Below are positions 17,687-25,162 of a stretch of 64,000 bases of DNA, piece by piece. This DNA is from PALSA-1003 sp963791945. GTDB taxonomy: Bacteria; Pseudomonadota; Gammaproteobacteria; Burkholderiales; Casimicrobiaceae. Location of the stretch: contig CAWBUD010000002.1 of the NCBI GenBank assembly GCA_963791945.1, positions 3,596,001 to 3,660,000 of the forward strand. Direction: 5' to 3'. How positions within the stretch are numbered: the stretch's first letter is position 1; every line of letters begins with the position of its first letter. Under the pieces are notes generated by a model that saw nothing but the letters and a program-made list of their open reading frames with translations, was not told the origin of the DNA and did not search any database. The position numbers were made by a program, and so were the translations under genes.

Positions 17687-18085
17687 GTGCCGGTAGTGAG
17701 ACCACTGATCGTATACGTCATCGATGGCGATGCTTCGGTGCGCGCAAGCCTTGCGCGGGTCCTTCGCTCCGCGGGACTCGAGCCGAAGCCCTTCGAGTCG
17801 GCCCGCGCGTTTCTCGCTGCCGTCGTCAAGGAAGGCCCCGCCTGCGTCCTGCTCGATATCGACATGTCGCTTGCGTCCGCGCACGAGTTGCAAGCGCGGC
17901 TCAAGAAAAGAGGCGACGACGTGCCGTTTATCGCGCTCTCGGCGCGCGACGAGGAGAAGACTCGCGCCATGGCGCGCGAATTGGGCGCGCAGTTCTTCCT
18001 GCGCAAGCCGGTCGATGACCAGGCACTGCTCGACGCCATCGCCTGGGTGAGCGGCGCGGTGGATACGCCCCGTAGGGCGCCCTGA
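17687..18085 (+). CDS. Degenerate receiver-domain protein
   Basis: 132 residues from a GTG start, a FixJ-type receiver fold without output domain. Phospho-acceptor D57 and lysine K107 remain, but the N-terminal acidic cluster reads DGD (D13-G14-D15) instead of DDD, the conserved threonine is S85, and the usual MPGMDG loop after the acceptor is replaced by MSLASAHEL. The Mg-binding pocket is therefore altered, and phosphorylation may be weak or lost. An operator-like palindrome lies 91 bp upstream. With the intact receiver at 17132 and the FixJ-like regulator it makes three receiver proteins served by one kinase gene. Role unknown; a stand-alone antagonist is one possibility. Confidence 0.75.
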   Translation: MPVVRPLIVYVIDGDASVRASLARVLRSAGLEPKPFESARAFLAAVVKEGPACVLLDIDMSLASAHELQARLKKRGDDVPFIALSARDEEKTRAMARELGAQFFLRKPVDDQALLDAIAWVSGAVDTPRRAP

Positions 18086-18125
18086 GGGTTCCACTGCAGC
18101 GATATGCCCGCATCAGCGCGGAGGC

Positions 18126-18143
18126 ATTGGACCTTGGTCCAAT
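18126..18143. promoter_or_regulatory. Operator candidate 4, before patatin-like gene (perfect palindrome)
   Basis: ATTGGACCTTGGTCCAAT is an exact inverted repeat with 8-bp arms and a 2-bp centre, the best copy of the set. It lies 46 bp upstream of the ATG of the patatin-like lipoprotein gene. Confidence 0.75.
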
Positions 18144-18189
18144 TTTCCGTTCGCGAGTGACCTCTCAAACTATCTATGCGGACGAAGAC

Positions 18190-19656
18190 ATGAATCGATG
18201 GCGCTCTCCGTTCTCGTTGCTTCTCGTGCTCATGATGCTCGGCTGCGCGACGCGCCCGATCAATCCCCGATCGAGCAGGTCGACCTGAAAACGGGGTATC
18301 GCTTCGATACCCGTTGGGAGCACCGCAGCAACTATGACGCCGAAAACCTGGTCGTCCTCGCGTTCTCGGGAGGGGGCACTCGTGCGGCCGCCTTCTCTTA
18401 CGGGGTCCTCGAAACCCTGCGACGAATGGAGCTCACCGGGCCCAAGGGCAGGAAGATTCGCATGCTTGACGAGGTGGACCTCGTCACCGGCGTGTCGGGT
18501 GGCAGCTTCACCGCGCTCGCCTACGGTCTGTACGGCGACAAGCTCTTCGACATCTACGAGGCGGGCTTCCTGAAACGCGACGTCCAGGGCGAGCTGATCG
18601 CGCGCGCGCGCTGAACCCGGGCAACTGGACAGCGCTGTCGTCCGAGAATTGGGGCCGCTCCGAACTGGCGGCGCAGTTCTACGAAGAAATCCTGTTTCAC
18701 GGCGCGACCTTCGCCGACCTCGATCGCGGCAGCGGACCGCTGATTCTCGTAAGCACCACCGACATCTCGACCGGAGCTCGTCTGGGCTTCGTGCAAGGCG
18801 CTTTCGACTATCTCTGCTCGGACCTGAACGCGGTGCCGCTCGCACGCGCCGCCGCTGCATCGTCGGCCGTACCGTTCGCGCTCTCGCCGGTGACGCTCAA
18901 CAACTATGGCGGCAAGTGCAAGTTCGCTGCGCCGCCGTGGACCGAGAGGTTCGGCGATCCCGGGACCGCGCCTCGTCCTGCCGCTCGTGTCCTCAAGACA
19001 CGCCAAGACCTGGAGGCGTTCCAGGACAGCGTCCACCGACCGTACATACATCTCGTGGACGGCGGCTTGGCAGATAACCTCGGCATGCGCGCCGCGCTCG
19101 AGACGCTGGAGGGCCTCGAGGCGCTGAATGTCCTGGGTCAGCCAACACCGTTCGACCAGGTGCGCAGAATCATCTTCTTCGTCGTCAATTCGCGCTCCGC
19201 GCCCAAGACCAACTGGGACGAGATCGAGCGCGCACCCGGCAACGTGGAGCTCCTGATCAAGGCGACCGGCGTCCCGATAGACCACTATTCCTACGAAGCG
19301 GTCGAGCAATTGAAGGACACCATGGCCCCCGTTGGCAGAACCTGCGGCGGATCCGCGAATCGGCATCGTTGCCCGGGAATCACGATCCCGAACTGGCGGA
19401 ACTCGCGAGGGCGCCGAACATCGAGATCTACGTTATCGACGTGTCCTTCCCGGCGCTCAAGGACAAGGCGGAATTCGAGTACCTCAACGGCTTGCCGACA
19501 TCGTTCGTCCTGCCTCCCGAGGCCGTCGACCGCCTGCGTGCCGCCGCGACGACCATCATCCTTTCATCGCCCGACTTCCGGCGGCTGCTGCAAGGCGCCG
19601 GCGCGACGCTCGCCGTGGATCCGGGCCCTGCCAGAGGCACGGCGACCCCACATTAA
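18190..19656 (+). pseudogene. Patatin-like phospholipase lipoprotein, three frameshifts
   Basis: The start at 18190 gives a lipoprotein signal (MNRWRSPFSLLLVLMMLGC) and then the frame breaks. From about 18275 a second frame shows the patatin oxyanion and nucleophile motifs (AFSGGGTRAAAFSYG and GVSGGSFTALAYG), ending at 18614. A third frame continues from NPGNWTALSSENWG through the catalytic DGGLADNLG motif to about 19330. A fourth carries the C-terminus (IEIYVIDVSFPALKDKAEF) to the stop at 19656. Each break is explained by one missing base: in a C run at 18272-18275, in the GC-repeat at about 18598-18612, and in a C run at about 19325-19330. All catalytic motifs survive, so only the frame is damaged. 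Patatins hydrolyse acyl esters of lipids. An operator-like palindrome precedes the gene. Confidence 0.8.
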
Positions 19657-19702
19657 CGTCGTTCGTCAGTTCTCAATTCAGCAACCAGCACTCGCCGGAG
19701 AC

Positions 19703-19720
19703 ATTGGGCCTTGGCCCAAC
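19703..19720. promoter_or_regulatory. Operator candidate 5, between patatin-like gene and repeat protein
   Basis: ATTGGGCCTTGGCCCAAC is a compensated variant of the consensus: the A and its partner T inside the arms have both changed to G and C, keeping the dyad symmetry. It lies 246 bp upstream of the start at 19967, in the 310-bp gap after the patatin-like gene. Confidence 0.6.
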
Positions 19721-19818
19721 AGCACAGCCAATGGACGCAGCCGGCCCACCCGTCAGCGCCCGCCACTGTCCGACCGGTTCACGGATTCCGAAGCTAACGC
19801 TCGCAGGCGGCATCCCGC

Positions 19819-19836
19819 GTTGGACCAAAGCCCAAT
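19819..19836. promoter_or_regulatory. Operator candidate 6, before periplasmic repeat protein
   Basis: GTTGGACCAAAGCCCAAT matches the consensus in both arms with three deviations (first base, and AGC in place of GGT in the right arm). It lies 130 bp upstream of the start at 19967 and 98 bp after candidate 5, giving this promoter two sites. Confidence 0.5.
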
Positions 19837-19966
19837 AGTCGACGAGGCTTCGATAGCGCAGCATTGCCGCCTTGACGAAGCCATGCGGATCTTCAATGCA
19901 GCGGATAACGTCGCTTCGGCGGCGCGATTCAGATTCATTTGCGCAAAGCCCCAAGGAGCGAAAGTC

Positions 19967-20554
19967 ATGAAAAAGCCGTTCAACATCTTCACAGCGATTG
20001 TGATTGCCCTGCCGTTCGCGTTTCCCGCCTCCGGTCAGACCACGACAACCGCCGTTTCGCAGGGTCCCGGAGTCGCCACTGCCGCCCAGCGCGTAAAGGT
20101 CACCGCGACTGTCACCGCAATCGATCCGGCCACGCGGAGCGTCACGCTGAAAGGGCCGCAGGGCAAGGAACTGACGGTGACGGCGGGCCCGGACGTCAAG
20201 AATTTCGCCCAGATCAAGGTGGGCGACCGGGTGAACGCCGAGTACGTCGAGTCCATCACGCTGGAACTCAAGAAGGGGAGCACCGCACCGGTTGCGCGTA
20301 GCGAAAGCACTGCGCTCCACACCGCAAAGAGCGGCGATCGTCCCGCCGGCGTGGTCGGTCGGCAGGTGACCGTGACAGCCGAAGTGACGGATCTGGACGC
20401 AGTCAACCAGACGGTCACGCTGCGCGGGCCGCAGCGTACCGTGGAGTTGAAGGTTGCCGATCCGGAGCAATTCAAGCGCGTCGCGAAGGGCGACCGCGTA
20501 GAGGCAACGTATACCGAGGCCGTCGCGATCGCCGTCGAGCCGGCGAAGAACTAG
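19967..20554 (+). CDS. Periplasmic protein with two tandem beta-rich repeats
   Basis: 195 residues from ATG 19967, with AAGGAGCG as ribosome binding site. A signal peptide (about 1-24, cleavage near ASG-QT) precedes two related segments: VKVTATVTAIDPATRSVTLKGPQG...VGDRVNAEYVES and VTVTAEVTDLDAVNQTVTLRGPQR...KGDRVEATYTEA. This pattern (strand, turn, VTLKGP, then GDRV and a tyrosine strand) resembles small OB-like barrels of CusF-like or DUF1344-like periplasmic proteins, but the methionines and histidine of CusF copper sites are absent. Two palindromic operator candidates lie upstream, so it is a likely member of the local regulon. Function unknown. Confidence 0.8.
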   Translation: MKKPFNIFTAIVIALPFAFPASGQTTTTAVSQGPGVATAAQRVKVTATVTAIDPATRSVTLKGPQGKELTVTAGPDVKNFAQIKVGDRVNAEYVESITLELKKGSTAPVARSESTALHTAKSGDRPAGVVGRQVTVTAEVTDLDAVNQTVTLRGPQRTVELKVADPEQFKRVAKGDRVEATYTEAVAIAVEPAKN

Positions 20555-20618
20555 CGAGCCGACTCCAGACTATCGGTCGGCGCGCAGAGCAACCTCGCGG
20601 CAAGAACATTACGACAAG

Positions 20619-21164
20619 GTGCTGATCGAGCGCATCGGAGTCTCCGTCAAGGAGGACACCAAACACAAGAGCATCGATCCGACGGACCTAAAGGCGCTAA
20701 CCGACTACTATCACGGCGCACTCGTCAAGGCGTTGAAGCCGGAGCTGCAGGAGGTCAGTCGGACCGGCCCGGGCGTGCTGCGCGTGCGAATCGCGATCAC
20801 CGATCTCATACCGACAGACGTCGCCCAAAGCGTGGTCGGGACCGTGGTGCCGTACGGTTTCGTAGGCGAAATGGCTGCAGGCGCGGCGACCGGCCGGCCC
20901 GCCGGTTCGACACCGTATCTCGGAGAAACCGGCATGCAGGTGCAGATCCGCGATGGCGCATCCGGCGCCGTGATAGGCGAATGCGCCGATACGAATGTCG
21001 GACGAAAGTACGCCGCCGACCTCGATAAAGGCGTTCCGAATGCCGCAGAGAAGTGGGCGAACGGCTACCTCAACTCGTTCTCGACGTGGAATTACGCCAA
21101 GCGCGCATTCGATGACTGGTCCGCAGTCTTCGCGCAACGCCTGCGCGCGCTTCGCGCCGGGTAA
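20619..21164 (+). CDS. DUF3313-like protein lacking its N-terminus
   Basis: The recognisable domain starts at YDKVLIERIGVSVKED and runs through ITDLIPTDVAQSVVGTVVPYG and MQVQIRDGASGAVIGECADTN to the stop at 21164, the pattern of DUF3313 lipoproteins. Family members normally have a signal peptide, a lipobox and about 40 residues before this point; here only 64 bp separate the gene from the preceding stop, and no signal is encoded in any frame there. The GTG at 20619 is just the first in-frame start; the open frame extends back to about 20550 (PDYRSARRATSRQEH). A 5' deletion is likely, so the product would be cytoplasmic and probably non-functional. Confidence 0.6.
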   Translation: MLIERIGVSVKEDTKHKSIDPTDLKALTDYYHGALVKALKPELQEVSRTGPGVLRVRIAITDLIPTDVAQSVVGTVVPYGFVGEMAAGAATGRPAGSTPYLGETGMQVQIRDGASGAVIGECADTNVGRKYAADLDKGVPNAAEKWANGYLNSFSTWNYAKRAFDDWSAVFAQRLRALRAG

Positions 21165-21346
21165 GTCCGAGTGTCGTGCTCTAGGCTCGGCACCGCGGTC
21201 GGTGGCCCGTCGCGCTCGCTTACCCATTCCTCCAGGACCGTGTAAGTGAGCGCCAAGGACTGCGCCCAGTCCTTTGCGGAACCGAGCGTGGTAAGCAAAA
21301 CGAAATTCGGTCGGTGATCTATTGAGCCTTACCTAACTGCATGACA

Positions 21347-21583
21347 TCAAAACAGCTGCGCTTGCTGCCAGCACGAAGCGATGATGACGTTGCGCCGCTG
21401 GGCCGATTTGAGCTTGCCCCGGGTGGTGTGTTGCAGCTCACCGAAGGTGTCGGGACAGAAGTTCGCCAGCGCGTGCCGCTTGAGCCAGCCCCAGAGGAAC
21501 TCGACCGGATTGAGCTCAGGTGCATAGCCGGGCAGGAAATGGAGTTGAATGCGGCCGGCAGTCGAAGCCACGTAGTCGCGCAT
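21347..21583 (-). pseudogene. IS630-family transposase remnant (C-terminal third)
   Basis: About 78 residues ending normally at 21347 and containing the IS630 signature around the last catalytic acid: LHFLPGYAPELNPVEFLWGWLKRHALANFCP. This is the C-terminal part of the DDE domain (with the E of the triad in NPVEF). Upstream on the minus strand the frame does not continue into the catalytic DD region, so the element is truncated. No inverted terminal repeats were identified. It marks a decayed insertion next to the integrase region. Confidence 0.85.
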
Positions 21584-21589
21584 GCTTCA

Positions 21590-23327
21590 CATTTCCCATG
21601 TCGAGTCCGACTTGCCGGAACTCGTCGACTTCGTGCGGGGTAAAGCGCGCCGAGTTGCCCAGTCGAATCACGGAGCGAGTATAGCGTAGCGCACTCTTCC
21701 TGCAGCCGTGCCTAGACAGAGCGTCCCAGTGCTGCCCCATTGAGAACCTGATTCGCAGCAACCTATCGGCCGAAGAACGGCCGCCGTTGATCAAAGCTGC
21801 CACGGACACTCTTCTGCGCGGTACCTGACGCAGCCGCTTGTTTGCCTGACCGGTTCGCGCCTGATGCAAGGGTTCGTTGCCCCGCGCAGAGACCGCCGGC
21901 GTCGCTAATTTGACTGCGAGCTCAAGGCTCAGGACAAGACGCTTGCCGAGAGCACGCAGCGCTTCCTCCGTCCGGCGGCAACTTGGGACGATACGGGTCG
22001 AGCAGTCGACGAACCTCCTTTTCGCACTTTCTGTGTGAAGGCGCCTTGAAAGCGGTTGTGTCCGTCCCGATTCTTTGCAACACCTTTCGCAAAACCGTCA
22101 CGAATGGAATCTGCCGCTCCGGACGTAATCGCGCGCCTTCGACGGGGGCTTCCGCATCAGGTCCCACTGCAGGCGCACTCCGCTGCGACTACAGAGAGAC
22201 TTCACGCGTCCTCCAAGCTCCTCTGGACGGTCGAACGCGCGCCAGAGTCGTACTCAAGGGCGATTGGATCGCCGTTCGCCTCGTCCCGCACCCTCCCGCG
22301 CTCCATAGGCGTAGAACCTGAGGGAATCACCCCACACGCCAATGTCAAGCCTGGCGCGGCTTCGCGTGGCATTGCGGTTGCGAAGGAAACCTGTTCGAGC
22401 ACCAATTAGGACGGATCTTGTTTGTCAAGCCGACTTTGCCGCGGCGCTCTTGACGTGTTCGTCGCGCCCGTCAATACTCGCTCCGTTGCTTGTTCCTGTT
22501 CATCGCGAACAGATCTCGGAGATGAACGCCGAGCGTTGCGGGCGATAACCGCCTCACGCAGTCCCGGGCCTCAAAGGCCCCGTATCTCAAGGTCGCGGTA
22601 GCGGCCTTTGCCACCGATCCCACGAATCGCCGCCTTTAGAGCGCGATTCGCATCAGCGATGGGCCAGACCTATCGCCGCATCGACCCGATCGATGCCGAC
22701 CGTTGCTTCTCGAAGCTGTTTCTTCCCGCGTGCGAGTGATGCGCTCGTTGTGAGCGCTCGGCGTGGCGTGGCGTTGCCCTTGAGGCTTCGCAACCACCGC
22801 TAAGTACGCGAACGATCAGACGGCCTGGTGGCAGGGCCGAGGATGCGATCGTGGAAGAGACATCCCCCACAGAACACCGGAACTCCGGATCCGAGCACTG
22901 ACTCGGATGCCGCGCTGGCGTTTTTGATGCCGTCGCGTCCGCCCTGATGGCGGAAGTGCTTGCCTCGTAGAAATACGAGACACGCACTGCTTGCACGTTT
23001 TTAAGTTCGCCGATCGCCTTGCGCGATAAACCCTATCCACTTTCCGAACGCCCGCGGGGCTCGCGCGTTCCGGATTCAGTCGATGCCCCCGCTTCGAAGC
23101 GCTCACGGTAAAGCGCTTCGCTCGCGTGACAGCACCCGGCCGGATTTCTTGCTCGCGTTCTGGCACCGACGAGAGCGTAACCGTCATTGGAGCCGACGAT
23201 GCCATCGCTAGACTATTCGCAAGCTGCACCCGCTACGACCCGCGCCGTGGGCACAACTTTTCGACCGCGCTCGACCGCCGCAGCGGGCCGCTACTCGTTC
23301 GACGTCCGACTCTATGGGAGATTGCGA
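21590..23327. other. 1.7-kb stretch without recognisable genes
   Basis: Between the IS630 remnant and the integrase relic, every open frame on both strands is short, Arg/Ser/Pro/Thr-rich and without a recognisable motif, ribosome binding site or neighbour logic. Base composition is less biased towards G+C at third positions than in the flanking genes, as far as can be judged by eye. I see no RNA gene, array or operator copy here. It reads as decayed mobile-element or island DNA. Confidence 0.6.
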
Positions 23328-23596
23328 TGAGCGACAACCACCTGTGGAAACGCCACCTTCAGGACAAGATCAACGAGTACAACCGGCAACACGGTCGCAA
23401 GCCCAAAGGCGTATCGAACAAGACTATGCGCGACCGGGCGACATCGCTCGTCCGCTCGTTCACTCTGCTGCGTCGGCTTGGGTATCAGATGGACTGTCCA
23501 ACCTCGCGGGCAACCTGCGACACGGGCGACGGGATGCCAGCAGATCCGTATTTGAGCGAGAGATTGGTAGCCACTCCCATGGAAGCATGGGCATGA
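23328..23596 (+). pseudogene. Relic of a second integrase (N-terminal SAM-like region only)
   Basis: From ATG 23328 (GGGAGATT upstream) the first 55 residues, MSDNHLWKRHLQDKINEYNR onwards to SFTLLRRLGYQM, resemble the N-terminal core-binding region of tyrosine recombinases of integrative elements. The homology stops there, and the remaining residues (PTSRATCDTGDGMPADPYL) look random before a stop at 23596. No catalytic domain remains. It overlaps the start of the DUF4224 gene, so the present integrase module seems to have been inserted into, or recombined with, an older one. Confidence 0.5.
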
Positions 23597-23814
23597 GTCT
23601 TTTTCTCACTGCTGAAGAATTGGCCGAGCTCACCGGCTACCAGCGCCAGAAGAGCATCATCGAATGGCTGAGCAGGTACGGCTACCCAATCCTAGGCATT
23701 GCCGCTGACGGCTACCCGCGAGTGCTGCGCGAGGTGCTCATTGAACGAGGCCTCTCAGTCAGCTCGCCTAAGACCCGGACCCCTAACTTGGCCGCCCTCA
23801 AGAAAGCGTCCTAA
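23593..23814 (+). CDS. DUF4224 protein, integrase-associated
   Basis: 73 residues (ATG at 23593, or 23587 if MGMS is used) with the DUF4224 pattern FLTAEELAELTGYQRQKSIIEWL and GIAADGYPRVLREVL. These small proteins are almost always encoded directly before phage or island tyrosine integrases; the fold suggests a short DNA-binding helix-turn-helix, perhaps an excisionase-like accessory. The integrase starts 11 bp after its stop. Confidence 0.85.
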   Translation: MSLFLTAEELAELTGYQRQKSIIEWLSRYGYPILGIAADGYPRVLREVLIERGLSVSSPKTRTPNLAALKKAS

Positions 23815-23824
23815 ACTATCGTCC

Positions 23825-24805
23825 ATGGGAAGAAGACGAAAAACCCGCACGGACTTGCCAAAGCGGGTCTATTTCCTCCATGGGGCGTACTACTTCTTCC
23901 CCAAGGACCGGAGGCCCATCCACCTTGGACGCGATTACCCTCATGCAATGGCGGAGTGGGTCAAGTTGATTGATCGGCCGGCGACCATGAACACGATGGC
24001 AGCCATCATGGACCGCTATTTACTCGAGGTGGCGCCAAAAAATGCTCCCAGGACGCATCGGGACAAGCTCAGGGACATGCAACTGCTCCGTTCCGTGTTC
24101 GGGCACATGCAGCCCCACGAGATTACTCCACCAGACGTCTACGCCTACATAGACGGCAGAGGTGCACCGGTGCGCGCGAACCGGGAAAAGGCGCTTCTCT
24201 CCCACGTTTTCAGCTATGCGATTCGGTGGGGCGTCGCTAAAGACAATCCCTGTCGGCACGTCAAGCGCAACCCGGAGATGCGGCGCGAGCGGCTGCCTGA
24301 GCCTGCGGAGCTAACTGCCTTCAAGGCTGTCTGCCCTCTATTTCTGGCCGTCTACATCGACATCAAGTACATGACGGGCATACGTAAGGGGGACATGCTC
24401 AAGCTGCGCTTGGATCAGCACTTCACGCCAGACGGGATAGACCTGCGAATCAGCAAAAACGGCAAGCGCATGGTCTACGCCTGGACCCCCGACTTGGAAG
24501 ACGCAGTGAAGCGCGCCAAAGCGATCAAACGCCGGATCGGGAGCTTCTACCTGTTCGCCACCCGAACCGGGCAACCGTATAGCGAGAGCGGATTCGACTC
24601 GATTTGGCAGCGCTCTATGCGCCGGGCGCTAAAGGACGGTGTATTAAAGGAGCGATTTCGCGAGCACGACATCCGAGCTACCACGGCGAGCGCCGACAAG
24701 GAACATGCGCAGGAACGGTTGGGGCAGAAAAACAAGTCGAGTACAGATGCTTACCTCCGCTCAAAAAACGTGACCATCGTGAAGCCACTGCCTAAGAATA
24801 TTTAA
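23825..24805 (+). CDS. Tyrosine integrase of a tRNA-Lys-associated island
   Basis: 326 residues from ATG 23825. An N-terminal arm-binding region (MGRRRKTRTDLPKRVYF), a core-binding domain (about 55-150), and a catalytic domain with R187 in MTGIRKGD, the HDIR box near residue 280, a second basic/His position in KEHAQERLGQ, and nucleophile Y310 in TDAYLRSK. The set is complete, so the enzyme may be active. Its 3' end points at tRNA-Lys(CTT) 57 bp away, the classical arrangement for integration into the 3' end of a tRNA gene. Lower G+C codon use than the neighbouring efflux and kinase genes is visible (many A/T third positions). Confidence 0.92.
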   Translation: MGRRRKTRTDLPKRVYFLHGAYYFFPKDRRPIHLGRDYPHAMAEWVKLIDRPATMNTMAAIMDRYLLEVAPKNAPRTHRDKLRDMQLLRSVFGHMQPHEITPPDVYAYIDGRGAPVRANREKALLSHVFSYAIRWGVAKDNPCRHVKRNPEMRRERLPEPAELTAFKAVCPLFLAVYIDIKYMTGIRKGDMLKLRLDQHFTPDGIDLRISKNGKRMVYAWTPDLEDAVKRAKAIKRRIGSFYLFATRTGQPYSESGFDSIWQRSMRRALKDGVLKERFREHDIRATTASADKEHAQERLGQKNKSSTDAYLRSKNVTIVKPLPKNI

Positions 24806-24861
24806 CAGCACGCGGTTTATTTAACAGTGTCAGTGGACGCTACCGTGGAGAACCGCAGAAA

Positions 24862-24937
24862 TGGTGGGCCGTGAAGGGATCGAACCTTCGACCAACGGAT
24901 TAAGAGTCCGCTGCTCTACCAGCTGAGCTAACGACCC
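24862..24937 (-). tRNA. tRNA-Lys (CTT anticodon)
   Basis: 76 nt on the minus strand including an encoded CCA. Acceptor arms GGGTCGT and ACGGCCC pair, the D arm has AGCTCAGCTGGTAGAGC, the anticodon loop reads CTCTTAA, and the T arm has GGTTCGATCCC. Its 3' end faces the integrase gene, so it is the probable attachment site of the island to its left. No second copy of the 3' end was seen in the window. Confidence 0.96.
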
Positions 24938-25092
24938 ACGGGAGCGACGCTGTTGCAGGCGTCGCCGGAGGCCCAAACGGCGCATCCGGCGGCGACGCAA
25001 ATTATACGACGGTGGGGAGAACCGCGGCAACGCGAGGCGTCCTGCGTGGCCTTAAGCTGGCGCCGTCGCAGAAACGAAGCACAATCGACGGT

Positions 25093-25125
25093 CCCCGGGG
25101 TTCGCTTTCGCTCACCCCGGGCTAC
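25093..25125. repeat. REP-like palindromic element
   Basis: CCCCGGGGTT...CACCCCGGGCTAC: an inverted-orientation copy of the family GTAGCCCGGGG-TGAGCGCGAGCG-AACCCCGG seen repeatedly from here to 53 kb. It is the first copy to the right of tRNA-Lys(CTT). Confidence 0.8.
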
Positions 25126-25162
25126 ACGGTCCGCGCCCCGCACCGCCTCGGGCGCCGCCTCC

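Noticed and set aside
21092..21298. Short minus-strand frame starting MLTTLGSAKDWAQ
   Set aside because: The first 30 residues look protein-like, but it overlaps the DUF3313 gene for almost half its length, has no ribosome binding site and matches no family I know.
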